Shown piece by piece: positions 11,637 through 23,872 of a DNA stretch of 64,000 nt (position 1 is the stretch's first letter; every line of letters begins with the position of its first letter). Both the position numbers and the translations under genes were made by a program. The notes under the pieces are model-generated. The model was given only the letters and a program-made list of their open reading frames with translations, had not been told where the DNA came from and made no database searches. Source of the DNA: Cystobasidium ongulense (Eukaryota > Basidiomycota > Cystobasidiomycetes > Cystobasidiales > Cystobasidiaceae); contig BQUP01000003.1 in assembly GCA_022835595.1 (NCBI GenBank), forward strand, positions 316,629-380,628, given 5' to 3'.

Positions 11637-14600
11637 TTACCACTTCACAGCACGTAGGGCTCTTGTGAGGACTCGCCCAGCCTTTAAGATAGTTACGCAA
11701 TTATTAACAAACTCTTTCTTTTCTCTCTCTTGCAAATCTTCAAGATCTTGTTCATCTCCATCATCACCAATCGTGTTATCCGGTCCGTTTCGCCTGTTGA
11801 AGTCATATTGGAATCCAATATTGCCCCTAGCGTAGTGGTGTACCTTCGTTTCCATGAAGGACAAGAAATCCTCGACCGGTACGTCGGTTCCGTCTCGAAA
11901 GAATCCGTCATCTCCCTTAAGAGCACTTCGCAAGTCTGCGAGAGTACGGATCGACAATTCCTCAAGTAGCTTGTCCACTGAAGCAGGAAGATTAAGGTCT
12001 ACCAGCAGAGTGTCGGGTCCTAAGTCATACTCATCTTGAGAACGGCGGGGAGCAGCGGGTTGAGTCGTCCTTTCGGCGCGTCCTTTACCCTTTGCAGCTT
12101 GGGCTTGGGAGGGACCTGGCGCAGATTGTGAACGTCGCCGCTTTGCATTTGCAGAAGACGTGCCTACATCGGAAGGAGCGAAGCGAGCTTTCTTCGCAGG
12201 CGAAGGGGTTTCGCCGTATAGCTCGGGGGAGTTGCGGCCATCAATTTCATGATCGTCGACATGAAATATCCTGGGGGCTTGCGCCTTTCGCTTAGATTTT
12301 CGTCTAGCAGGAGAAGAAGGGGGGATTGATTGCGCTCCTGATTCTCCGTTCTCATCATCGACACCTTGACCATTGGCTGCAGCATCACCATCGTCGTCAT
12401 CGAAATTGAAACCGTTCCCAAGAAAAGGTTCACCGTCGTCCTGTCGATTTTCAGCTCGCGCTTGGTGGTTTGGAAGAGCCTGCAAAACTCGTTTGGGGAG
12501 GGTGGGTTGTTTCATAAAGTTTTGAGTCTTCTTCAGAACAGCCTGCGTAAAGCGTAAGAAGACGTGACAACCAAAGTCAACCACAGCAAAAGCGTCAGGG
12601 CGAGGGAGACTTCTTTACGCCTGACAGCCTGACAGCAAAAACCTACCTTGACTTGATTGTCCCAGTGACCAGACCAATAGGCAAAGTACTAGCACACAGA
12701 GGTGAGGAGTCAGTATCGCACGCTAAGCATTTCCTTCGTCACGGGGAGCAGAAGAAAACCCATCCCTGAAGCTTACCTCTTTTCGAGCTTCAATCTGATC
12801 TTCCATTCCTTTTCCAATATCCATGTCCATTGTCATGCATTCCAGACAGTGATTGGTTACCTGATCGATCTTCCTATATCGTTGGAGAAGCCCATCGTGA
12901 AGTGCACATCCCGATCAGTATATAATGAAGTCAAGAAGGCGAGCCAAACCCACCAGAACGACCTCCCATACGTATGAGGGTCGATCTCAATATAAGCTGA
13001 GATTTGGCCTGGGCAATTGCCGTCTTTGGCGTGCCTGTAGATGTCATCTGGAGGCATCTCAAGCGGTGGGAAGGGGAGATCTGCTTCTGCAGGTACATTA
13101 TTGCTGGTATTGGAAGAAGAAGGCGAGGGAAGATCGTTTGATGAACCTGAGACTCTAGAGCCTGCATTATTCCTGGATTTAGAAGGACCGGCAATGGCAT
13201 TGCTGCCACGTCCATTTGAATGTGGGCTGCTTGGCTCGCGGTTTAGGGCTTTCTTGGAACTGAGGGACTTGATTCCAATCTTTCTGTTACGGCAGTAAAT
13301 GAACATCTGCCATGTTCTAACAGCAGCTTCAGGGTCTTTCTCGAGTCTTGCCTCTGCCTTTTGCGTTTCTTCAAAATTATTATCTTCATTGAGATACATC
13401 TCGGCCAAGGTGAGGTTGGCTACGTGTTCTCCTTGTTCGATGAACGACTTTGCTGAATCCAGAAGTTTTTTATAATACTTGAGAGGATAAACATCCCCTT
13501 AGCAAAGCCAACGACAAAAGATATTAGCGAGCGATTAGCTACAGATATGGACTCGACTCGGTTGGCAGTGGGATTAAAAGGGGAGTAGAATTGAAACCAA
13601 AACTCACCAACTTTTAGCTTAGGTACAGTAGCATGAATTGATGATCTTCCAGATCTACGAGGTGCGACATCATGAGTGGATGCATTCGAAGTTCTACCAC
13701 TCCTTCTGGTAGTGACTGTGATTTGTATTGTAGCGGCTCTAGTTCGAAGCAATCCATTACTTTTCTCTCTATTTGACGATGTTTTGGCAGATGAAGTAAG
13801 AGGCGGAGGTAGCTCATCATCATCTTCATCTACTTCTTCTACAGTTCCATTTGATTCTTGTGGCTCAGCCATTCTACTCTCTTTGACAGGTTTCCCTTGT
13901 CTTCGAGCCATCGGTCTGCTAGGCACTTTGAAGACCTCTACTCCTCTGACGTCGTAGGTAATTCCATTGCTGAACAAATTTCGTTCACTTGCTTTACCTC
14001 GGCGGCTGCTAGTGACCTTTCCTCCTTGGTCTGTTTCGAAAGATGGATCTTGATCCTGATAAGCAGAATGTTCTACTCGAGTTGCATCCACATCTGAAGA
14101 TCTATTTCTGCCATTCTGATACACTCGAGTTCTATCATTCTCTTCATCGTCGTCATCTTCATCTTCACTACTCTCAGCAGTATCGCTGTCAACTCGATCT
14201 TTCTGATGAGGAAATCGATTTGCAGTCTTCTTGATAAGGTAAGATGAAGTCAGGACAGAAATGTAAGCCAGGATTGTGAGACGATAAGAAGCAGGCCGGA
14301 GAACCAGAGTAGAAAAATCAAGATGGAGAAAAGGAATGGGACATCGAGACACTATCAGATTCCAACTTCCACATGAAAAGGAGACGCTGATAAGAAAAGA
14401 TAACACACCTTTGACTTGGGAGCAGTAATCGTTCTCGCAGTGGGACTTTTATCAGACGGAGGTAATCTACTAGATGCTTGACTAAAAGCAGCAACTGTGG
14501 ATGTAGAGTATCCAGATCTGCCATGGTTGACAGGGCGCATGTTTACTCCCTCGATGAAGTGTAGCTGACTTGAGGGTAGAGATGGACGAGATTGAGAATG

Positions 14601-15621
14601 TCCTTGGGACTTTTCGAGGTGTTTTTGTGTTTCGGTCTCAAGTTCGAAATTTTCTTCTTCAGGTGTACCGAAAAGGAGAAGGAGTAGTAGTAGTTCGGGA
14701 AATACAGAAAGAGATTTGGAAGACATACAAGGAAAGGGTGCAAGAAGAGTCAAATGAGTCAAACATATCAAAACGAGAGACGAGACAAGATAAGATCAGA
14801 GAGAGAGGCTCACCTGGCCGATCCTCTTCATCCGAAATATTGGGACCCTCACTGGGCTGAGATTCGAGGCCCGCAATATCTGAGAGTTTCTGACGGGCAG
14901 CAGCTGGGACAGCCTTGTTCTGAATTGAAATAGAAGGGGCTGGCCTGGTAAGGCTCTGTTGTAGTTCTTCAATTTCTCTGGAGTTATCTGCAGATGCTTC
15001 TGACTGAGGAGACGATGAGCGAGTGATGCTTTGTCTCTGGAGTACCTGTTTCTGAGAGGCTGCAGGGCGGCTCGAATTGGCCATGGACAAGAGGGTGGAC
15101 AGACCGCCTGTACCAGATACAGGCTGTGACTCGTATTGTCTCGAGTGTGATCTGTTTGTGGAGGTGTTGTAGGTGTCGGAGGTGGTGTGCATGGTAGAAT
15201 CAACCTCGACCGATGGACCGAGACTGCGAGGGCGTTGTCGTGAGGAAGTAAAGGAGGAGGAAGAGTGGGATGGCTGGGTGGCAGAGAAGTGATGTGGATT
15301 TAGGCTGCTGCTTGGAAGGTTGTCGTCACGCAGTGCCATGCTGGGTAGTGCTAACGGCGCTCCGTTGAAGTCGAGGAAAGGATACGCCTCTTTCAGACGA
15401 GGTGGATCATGGTCATCCAGGTCGGCATGGGGCGGGGGCAGCTGGGGGACTGGGATGTCCTCGTCGATGTTTTGGTGGTGGTGATTGTTGCCTCTTCTCT
15501 GCTTGTGCATGGAGCGTGAAGGTAGCTGTTGACGAGGAGCAGGAGGAGCGTCTTCATCCACGGCCAGCTCGTCGTCCTCTTGCGTTTGAGACTGCTGAGG
15601 ATGGATGGTAGTGACGTCCAT
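11637..15621 (-). CDS. Unidentified long nuclear-type protein
   Basis: I do not recognise this protein. The seven exons inferred keep frame from the ATG at 15621 to the stop at 11637 and give roughly 1,100 residues. The N-terminal third is disordered and rich in Ser, Gln and Pro. An acidic stretch (SSEDEDDDDEEND) and repeated RRSGR basic motifs follow. Next comes a folded-looking helical segment (VYPLKYYKKLLDSAKSF, then TWQMFIYCRNRK). Further on are C-x-x-C (NHCLECM) and Trp-rich (YFAYWSGHWDNQVK) segments, basic NLS-like runs (RRKSKRKAQ, AKRRRS), and a C-terminal helical region ending ALRAVKW. The arrangement suggests a chromatin, kinetochore or DNA-repair scaffold, but that is only inference. 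The alternative that 12542-11637 is a separate gene is disfavoured, because two small in-frame exons (about 12907-12779 and 12708-12667) bridge it to the upstream part. Confidence 0.55.
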
Positions 15622-16486
15622 GATAAATGGATACAAAGTACTGCTCAGTAGTCAATAGTCAGTAACCAAGAGGCAGTCCTCGCTCGTCTCTGCTGTTGTT
15701 CTGCTCGTCAGTCATGAGCGTCGTTCTTCACAGGATCGGATCGGAAGTTGTAAGCTACAAGCCGGCGAGCTTTCCGAACATAGTCAACAAGCTTTGAGGA
15801 AGAAGAGGAAGAAATAGTGATTAGATATAGGTGAAAACACTTCCACTCAGCACTGAAATGGAAGAGTTGGGAACAGGAAAAGCTTCGAAGAAAATCTCAA
15901 GTTACGGGAAAGAGTCTCGATTGAATGTATGCAGGAAAGTCTGCACATACAAATCGCGACAAATCATTATATGAAGAGGAGCTGACTATGTACAGACATT
16001 TCAACTTGGTTGATAAGAGAAGATAAACTAAACAAAGCAGATTTCTTCCCCCCCCCCTCTTCAAAACCGGCACATATAGTTCTCAAAAGCTGATAACAAG
16101 ATGTTTGGGACCTAACAAGCAGCTTCCCGAGAAAGAGACGAGCAGTACATCTACACTGTAGACCGTAGCTACCTTGTGCCATGCGCTAGATTAAGACGAG
16201 CTTCAATCTGATTAGCCCAGAAATGTTCGGGCTAAGAATTTACAATATCTTGCAACGCTAATGTATGGGCAGACGAACTGGGAGGAAAACAAACTCATGA
16301 ACCACACCTTACGAGTTTCAAGTCCACACTCCAGATGATCAAATGCACACCAGGGAAGTACGTCCGACATGTAAGCGATGAGGACAGATAATATTGCCAT
16401 TGTCCACCGCGCGGGGGATTACTTTTTCTACATGATGACAATGCCTAATAGAGCACGACGAGTATAAAATTGATTGAAGTATGCAT
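15622..16486. other. Intergenic, upstream of the unidentified gene
   Basis: This holds the promoter and 5' leader of the minus-strand gene starting at 15621 and the 3' flank of NDUFB8. There is a C-run at about 16050-16058. No gene was supported. Confidence 0.5.
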
Positions 16487-17461
16487 TTACTCCTCCTCTT
16501 CTTCGTCTTCCGATGATCCTGCTTTCGCGTCGGTGGGAATGGCCTGCAGAAGCAATGTGAAACAAGTAAGGCAAAGCATTGGTTCAGTGAAGGTCGATGG
16601 GAAACACATTGAGGAGTGAGGTCTCCACGGTGTAAAGATCAACTTACAGCGAATTGCTGGTCTTCTGTGCCGGACAGTTCCTTGACTAGTCCGTCGTATG
16701 GGTACGACCGGCGTTTCTATCCAGCAAGAAAGAAGCAGCAGAGTCATCAGCATACTGCATAGTTCACTTCGGTTACCCATTGACTAGCTTCCACCGATGG
16801 AAGGAAGGTGGGAAGGCCTCTACTCACCGCTGGCATTTGAGGGTAAGTAAGGTAGACGAATCCCGCAAAAGTGGCGATAACACCAGACATTAAAGCGAGT
16901 TGTGCGAATGCTTTGCTAGCTGGCATGGCGTGGACGTCGGGTGCCCACATTGAGAGGGCATCGTCGCCTTCTGGTAGCTGAAATACATAAAATGATGCAG
17001 ATCAGTAGCTGTGTCGGTCGTCTGCCAGCTCGACGTGCGGAGCTCGGGAGAGCGATTAGGATGCAGAGCTGAACGCACTGTCTCGTTGTAATTGATTCTA
17101 GTGACGGGAACAGCATGTCAGCTCAAGCTACAGACAGTGCTGATAGTGAAAGATGCGCTGCACACCTCTCCTGTCTGTCCCACCAATTGCCCAGCGCGGG
17201 TCTCTTCTGCCTGCTTTCTTGAGGGAGTATGGGATATCCCAGTCCAGCCAATTGAGGGTCCTTCTCCATATCCTCAGCTGTGGGAACGATCTGAGGTGGT
17301 TCGTCTGCTACTTCTACATTCTCGAGCGTTGTAGCTTGCGATGAGGCTGCTCGGCGGGTGCTGAGGAGCTGCACCTTGCTGCTGCTTGGACGGCTGCTCG
17401 CGAGAGGGGAGCGCAGAGTCCGCGTGGCTGAGAGTGCAAGGTGTCTGAACGAGGATGCCAT
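16487..17461 (-). CDS. NADH:ubiquinone oxidoreductase subunit NDUFB8 (ASHI)
   Basis: This is an accessory subunit of the membrane arm of mitochondrial complex I. The ATG at 17461 opens an Arg/Ser-rich presequence (SSFRHLALSATRTLRS) that looks like a mitochondrial targeting peptide. It is followed by the family block DPQLAGLGYPILPQESRQKR, NWWDRQERRNYNE, and a MWAPD motif. One transmembrane helix (FAQLALMSGVIATFAGFVYL) and the matrix/IMS tail KRRSYPYDGLVKELSG complete the fold. The C-terminus is an acidic run of Glu. About four exons are needed, and the last runs to the stop at 16487. It diverges from CWC2, with only 192 bp between starts. The identification rests on the order of these blocks. 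Confidence 0.82.
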
Positions 17462-17653
17462 GCTTGGAGTGGGTGTCGACTGTTGGCTGTAGTGAAAGCG
17501 AGGCAAGAAGCGTGTCGACTGAGTTGCATTCGCCTTGAAGCCAGCTCGATCAGCGCGGACGGCGCTGGACTATCCAGCTGCAAACCCACCTCTCTTCACT
17601 CCAATACAAGCGAGTGCACCTTACACCTGCACTCAGCTAGAAACATCGACACA
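17462..17653. promoter_or_regulatory. Divergent promoter of NDUFB8 and CWC2
   Basis: The 192 bp between the two start codons must hold both promoters and leaders. No TATA box stands out. It contains short pyrimidine tracts (CTCTCTTCACTCC) before the CWC2 start. Confidence 0.5.
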
Positions 17654-18951
17654 ATGAACAAAGACGTCGCAGACAAGGCGACCAAGGCTTCTCGCCTGCC
17701 AACGAATCTCCCAACAGAGACTGAATTAATACGCAAAGTGATCAAACGTCGACCAGCAAGAAAACAAGTAGAAGAAGATGAAGTAGAAAAGAAAGCACCT
17801 GAACAATCAGGTCAAACTTATAATGTTTGGTATCATAAATGGGCTGGTGGTGATAAATATGATTCTTATAATGCTAAAACAAAGAGTCAGACGAGATGTA
17901 ATGTCGAACTTGATATGGGATACACGAGAGCAGACACGAATGGGAACCCTTATTGCTGCCTGTTCTTCGCAAGAGGGTGCTGTCCGAAGGGGTGAGTCTT
18001 CTACACTTTGCTTTGGTTGTGTCCTGTCCAAGCTGACTCGCTGGTCATCCTCTAGATCCGACTGCACATACCTGCATCGTTTACCTCCCTCCGACCTCGT
18101 ATTGCCAGATGCCTCACTAGACGTCTTCGGTCGTGAGAAATGGTCAGATTACAGAGATGATATGGTTAGTCCCTTGTGTACTCGTGCAAGTCGCGCTGCT
18201 TTTATACTGACTTGGTTTATTCGCCTCGATAGGGTGGCGTAGGCTCCTTCGGACGACAGAATCGCACGCTATACGTAGGCAAAATGCACGTAGGAAGCAA
18301 CATGGAAGGCATTCTACTGCGTCACTTCGACGAATGGGGTGATATCGAACGTATCAAGCTTTTACATAGCAGAGGAGTCGGCTTCGTAACGTACTTTTCG
18401 GAACTGTCAGCTCAATTCGCAAAGGAGGCCATGATGAATCAGTCTTTAGATGATGATGAAGTGTTGAATGTCCGGTAGGTCGCGATCTTTCGACTATCAC
18501 CATTTTCTGAGATCAAGCTGACGTTACCGACACGTATAACCACAGATGGGCGACAGAAGATCCAAATCCAAAAGCCAAAGTATACGAATATGAAAGACTA
18601 GTCGAACTAGGCAAGAAAGGAATCGGTTCGAAATTAACACCAGAATTTATTGATGCTGTGAGAAAAATGGATGAATTAGAAGGACTGATTGAACCTCAAG
18701 GGTATGATCCAGAAGATGTCCGAGCGATTGAAGGATCAAATAAGCGAGCTGCGATAGAGGATGGTTCAGCAGATACATCGGAACAATCGAATAAAAAGAC
18801 AAAGACGATTACACCAGCTCCAACACCTGCTGCACAAGCGAAAGGAATATTATCAGGCTCTGCTCTAGATAGTCTTAAAAAAGCAGCTGCATTACGAAAG
18901 TTGAAACAGCAAAAGGCGGCAGCTTCTACTCCAGTTGCGGCTGCGAAATGA
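17654..18951 (+). CDS. CWC2: Pre-mRNA-splicing factor Cwc2 (Cwf2, RBM22-like)
   Basis: Cwc2 is an RNA-binding member of the Prp19 (NTC) complex that contacts U6 snRNA in the catalytic spliceosome. The N-terminal Torus region (YNVWYHKWAGGDKYD, TRCNVELDMGYT) is followed by a CCCH zinc finger (CLFFARGCCPKG joined to SDCTYLHRLP across an intron). Next is an RRM: RTLYVGKMHVG as RNP2 region and GVGFVTYFSELSAQFA as RNP1 region. The sequence then reads WATEDPNPKAK, typical of the family. The C-terminus is an Ala/Lys-rich helix. Four introns are inferred, at about 17992, 18163, 18476 and adjacent sites, and all joins keep frame. A second NTC factor gene, CLF1, lies 5 kb downstream. Confidence 0.93.
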
Positions 18952-19473
18952 TGTTCTCTTCTCCCATATGGATGTGCGTCTGTCATAGCTTGTGCCAGAG
19001 AGTAGGCTCTCTGTCGTGTTGTAAAATGTAGCGTTGCAATATGAGTCGGAATAGTGCGCACGTTCTCCCAATCTATCCTGAGTACCGTGTTTTCACTGGC
19101 TATCTAGAGGCGTCATGCTCGCGTGACTTGCAGGACCTTCCAAGCTCGTAGACTATATGTGCGTTTGTCAACGTTCGCAGAGTCCAGTAGAATTGTCGAT
19201 CAAGCTCCAGCCAAGCTGTCAAGGTCGACGTAGATGGCTTCAGAGCAGCACGACAGGACAATTCCAGTTCAACATTTCACGTCAATTCAGCACGCTTGCT
19301 AGGACTTGCACGAGGTTTACTTCTCGACAGGTCAGCATACACAAGACATCCATCAAACCCTTGAGCTGGAGGAAGACTAGTGGCTAAATCATGCATCTCC
19401 ACCACAGCCCGTCTCGAGACTTTACAGCTTGAAAGCACATTTATCTAGCCATACTCCAAGCAGACAAGCTACG
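18952..19473. other. Intergenic between CWC2 and the aldo/keto reductase
   Basis: This is 3' flank of CWC2 and the promoter of the next gene, both on the plus strand. I see no gene or repeat. Confidence 0.5.
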
Positions 19474-20815
19474 ATGACATCTTTGACAGATTCCATCTCG
19501 CTGCCTGTCGCTCCTGGCGTTCCTGAGACAAGAATTCCGAGATTTGGTTTGGGTGTATACGAGAGCGAGGGTGAAGACTGCTACAACTCGGTACTTTGGG
19601 CATTGGAGGTACGTCTATTCACGTCTGTGGCCCCATCAAAGCGCGCTTGCTAAGTTGAGGGTGTATTGCTTCCTACTCAGGCGGGGTATCGGTTGATCGA
19701 GTACGCTTGCGTCAATCTATCTCATTCTTCCTATCCCATTACTGACTAGAGCTTTCTACGCACACAGTTCAGCAGAATGGTACGAAAATGAGGAGGAATC
19801 CGGACGAGCCATTCGAGGTATGTCTAGCTACTTTCAGTGTTATGACTCCATATGCTAAGTATACTGTATACTCTTCTTGGTAGACTTCATGAAGAAGAGC
19901 GGAACTCCTAGATCTGAAATCTTCTACACTACCAAACTCATGAAGAATCTTGGGTACGAGCATGTAAAGAAGAGTATCAAGGAATCCTTGAGACTGGCGG
20001 GTATGGACTACATGTAAGGAAGCTGTAGGTACAACATCCCGACTTGGCTGATTCGTTCATATACAGTGATCTATACCTGATCCATGGACCTCATCCTAGT
20101 AAGCTGACAGTCGTGTAACAATGCATCGTTACTGACAAAACAATCTAGACGAGAAGATGCGTCTCGAATCATGGCGAGCTATCGAGGATGCCGTCTCAGA
20201 AGGTGAAGCTTACTGACGAGCCTCATACTGTCATCGTACGGCGCTGATGTGTACAATAGGCGTCATCCGAGCTGCTGGTGTGTCAAACCTGGGTGTTCGT
20301 CACCTAGAAAAGCTTTACAGTGCCGGCTTGAAGGTGCCCATTGCGGTCAACCAGATGGACTTGCATCCATTCATGAGGCGGAAAGAGCTGGTCGATTACT
20401 GCAAGTCCAAGGGCATATACATGGAGGTCAGCGTTCTCGTACTTGCTTTTTATCGTGTTGCCAGGCTGAGGTGTCATTGTACCTCTAGGCTTGGGCTCCC
20501 CTCGTCCGAGGCTATCGCTTCGACCATCCCGCAATCAAAGCTCTAGCAGACAAACACAAGAAATCACCCGCTCAAGTTCTTATTAGATGGGGATTACAAC
20601 AAGGCTATATCGTTATTCCCAAATCTATCAAGAAACAACGAGTTCAAGAAAATGCTCAAGTCTTTGATTTTAAGTTGACTGATGAGGATATGGAATCGCT
20701 CGAGAACTTGGATGAACATCTCGTTACTGAGTGAGTAGACCTTTATTTCGCTTAGAAGCTCAAATTGGCTGACTTAACGATCTCTTGCAGCTGGGATCCA
20801 TCCGAGGATCCGTAG
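19474..20815 (+). CDS. Aldo/keto reductase
   Basis: This is an NADPH-dependent oxidoreductase of the (beta/alpha)8 aldo/keto reductase superfamily, probably cytosolic. Short exons give [15 protein letters not shown], then [50 protein letters not shown] and [10 protein letters not shown]. These contain the catalytic Asp-Tyr-Lys-His tetrad: D in RLID, Y in EWYEN, K in TTKL, H in LIHGP. The C-terminal block has the cofactor-binding [19 protein letters not shown], and the protein ends WDPSEDP. Seven introns, several under 80 bp, all keep frame. At about 280 residues it is the usual length. The closest types are GCY1/YPR1-like or plant-type 2,5-diketogluconate reductases. The substrate cannot be predicted. 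Confidence 0.88.
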
Positions 20816-21101
20816 ATGATTTGCAATGCAATGAATCGTAGGCATTCGATATTTCTGATACATTGGGAGTAAAAGGATAGGGCATTATACGAATAGACCG
20901 TCAGAAATGCCACTTCTTTGTACAAATGCGCTTTCATCGCTTGACGCGCTTCGAGTCTTTGCCACGCATTTTGAAATGATGCTTGTTGGCTTCTCATCTA
21001 TTTGATTGCTTCCCCGGCAAGACGAAACCTGATGGAGGAGCGGCAGAACCACACAAACTACTTATAGCATATCGCAGTGCAGTGCAAGCCTGTTTCACAA
21101 G

Positions 21102-23569
21102 ATGATACGGGCGCCCTCGCAGCCTCACCGGCATGACCGAAACAAGTCTGGTGCATTCGGTCGACGGAGAGGCGGAGGTGGACAGCAAGCGGACGGATTC
21201 AACAAGCTACTTACAGGCCTACAGATCTGCTGGTGTCTCGTCGTATTATATGGAGAGCTGTGGGCATTCAGTCGGCAAGTGCACAACTGCAAATGGCCAA
21301 CCGAGTTCCGATACGAAGTGCGTAAAGGGCAAAAGGCACAAAACGATGCACACCTTGAAAAGCATTGGCTATTACATACAGCAGCACAGTCTGCTGACGA
21401 CCTATTTCTGCTCTTTCTGCAACGTACAGCTCACGCGCACAGGCTCAAAGCCTTTCAAACTGCTTCTAATTGCCGATCCTGTGAGCTCTTCGCCGCTGTA
21501 CATCTTTCGCGATGCATGTTCTTACAAAATACCTTTACAATTGCAGCAAATCCTCGATTTGAGATCATATCCAGACAAGAACCTCTTTCTTAGATATCTA
21601 GGGATCTGGTTCTCAGATAATTACGCTCGCAAGGCGTGGCGCTTGGTGATGAAACAGCATAAGCCGGACGCTGTCTTTTTTCTGGGAGATCTCCTAGATT
21701 CTGGTGTCGAAGGTACGTTCGCCTTCATATTACAGTTCAAGCAGCGAGCAAGTGTTGATGTTACATTGTCTGAACTACAGTCACGGACCGGGACGAGTAA
21801 GCTTTCAATGTGCCTGACTTTCGGCTTGGCGAAGCCTGACTAGTATTCTCCTGCGTACAGACACTCTCATTACGTTCATCGATTCCAAAAGTGAATCAAG
21901 CATGTCGACTGTTTGTCCTTGGCATGAGCTGACCGTCCTTTGTTTGACAGCATCTTTAAGCCAATCCCAAATGCCCTTCCATTGTATCACATTGCAGGCA
22001 ACCACGATCTTGGGCGTACGTCAGATATCAGTCGTCCCTCTAAATGCACAAATCTGATTCTTGTTGTCCTATCTCTCCAGTCCATCTCTCCCCAGGAGGT
22101 TCGGCGTATGCTCGCGAACGATTCACTGAGACTTTTGGATCGCTCAATGGAGCCATGGATCTGGGAAACCATACTCTTGTCTGGATAGATGCCCCAGGAC
22201 TGCTAGAAGAGCGCACTATTGCTGCAGATAAATTTGGCACCCCAGGCTTTAGCCCGGCGACTGGCGGAGTCGCAGATTTCCTGCAAACCTTCAGTACTCG
22301 TAAGCCATATGATCCTGCATACTCTACGACCACCTAACCATTGCCACAGAATCGCACGTGCTCCCAAGGATACTCTTTTCGCATATTCCTCTTTATAGAA
22401 GCGAGGAAATCCCATGCGGACCACTGCGCGAAGCTCGCAGCAACCTGCACCAAGGGCGCGGGAGTAAGTTCAGAACACCTGAACCGAGCACGGCCCTAGC
22501 TAATGTTTCGCAAATTGTAGAAAACTACCAGAACGAGCTGGACCAAGTGGCTTCCCGTTATTTACTCGATGCGACAACCCCGACCGCAGTATATAGCGGT
22601 AATGATCACGACTATTGCGAAGTGGTTCACCACACAGCCGAATCATCCGTACGTGAGGTTACTTGCAAAACTTTCAGCATGTCCATGGGTGTTCGGAGAC
22701 CAGGGTACCAATTGGTATCTATGCTCAACCCACAAGGACAGCCAGAGACCAAAGCTGCAACTCAGCAAAGTCGCCTTTGCGTTCTTCCCAATCAAGTCGG
22801 GATCTATACTCACTTCTGTAAGCTGTTTAGATTCGAGCTACCAAGGCTTGCCGGCTAACGAGGAAACTACATGTAGACTTTCCATGCATAATGATGACTA
22901 TCATAGCCTTGCTGTTACCCCGCATTATGCAAAACCTTCGGGCTAGACAAACAGCGTCGGCGAAGTCGAATGGGTTGCCAATGCACTCTTCCTCGCGGTC
23001 GCGGAATATACTACGACGCTCACACGTAAAGGCAGCCGAGGAAGAGGCTGAGGAAGATCAATCTGCTATACTCTCAGACAACGAGCATGACGACTTCAGT
23101 ACCTCGTACGCTTCAGGCTACCCTATCTCGTCTGCACAGTCAAATTATGCGTACCATACACCAATGGACGATGAATATACCGGCATCGCCACGCCATTCG
23201 AAGTAGTGCCGCGTCAGGGAAAGAACCGCGTCAGGCGCGTTAGCAGAGGTAGGCCTAGTTCCACATTCTTACTTTCGTAATTGCAAGCTAATACCTATTC
23301 GTTTCGCAGTTTGGCTATGGGATCCACAACCGGAAGATGACTACCTTAAGTTCTTGAAACAGCTTGGACCTGTGTACAGGTATGCCATCAGGCCTGTCGA
23401 GCGCAGTCTCCGACGGGTATTTCATAGAATATACCGGGGAAGGCTGCAGGCTGCATTCGCCAAGGTAAACTCTGGTAACCTGATAGGCGGGACTTTGCGT
23501 GACACGCTTCAGATTGCATGGGTAGCTTTACTCGTGCATGCCTTTATCTGGTTTTGGTTCACTTGGTAG
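21102..23569 (+). CDS. CDC1: CDC1/PGAP5-type metallophosphoesterase
   Basis: Members of this family are Mn-dependent ER/Golgi membrane enzymes that remove ethanolamine phosphate from GPI-anchor glycans. The start at 21102 gives a basic N-terminus and a first transmembrane helix (LQICWCLVVLYGELWAF) followed by CKWP, as in Cdc1. Metal-site motifs come in order: IADPQILD (across an intron), GDLLDSG, GNHDLG, SHIPLYR and SGNDHDYCEV. A second hydrophobic segment (MMTIIALLLPRIM) follows an LCVLPNQVGIYTH block. After a disordered acidic region, the C-terminal helix WVALLVHAFIWFWFTW ends the protein. Seven or eight exons are inferred and all joins keep frame. Yeast Cdc1 and Ted1 are the known relatives, and which one this is cannot be settled here. 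Confidence 0.87.
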
Positions 23570-23872
23570 TAATGGGGGGTTGTCCAGTATGTGTGCAATG
23601 TATAAACTAGGAATATGCTGTTGTAGCTGATAAGAAAAGCAAGCAAACGGACGAGGGAGTCGTTCAGAAGAACACAGCAAAAGGCAATCGACTTTGCCAG
23701 CTGATGCTTTGCTAGAGAACAATTGACAGCGGAAGCAGATTACGGGAGAAGGTGCGAACAGCAGCGGTAGTACCTCGAACACAGCCTTCTTGAGGCTTGT
23801 GTGTCGTGTCCCTCACCTTTGAGACCGGCAAGAAAGCAGCAAGCATCAACGCTCGAGTGAAATCAAGTCAAA
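23570..23872. other. Short intergenic, CDC1 to CLF1
   Basis: Roughly 300 bp of 3' flank and promoter between two plus-strand genes. Nothing distinctive was seen. Confidence 0.5.

Noticed and set aside
21133-21480. Alternative start for CDC1 at 21133
   Set aside because: That frame is open to the first metal motif but lacks the transmembrane helix and CKWP block. The 21102 frame supplies both and splices in phase.
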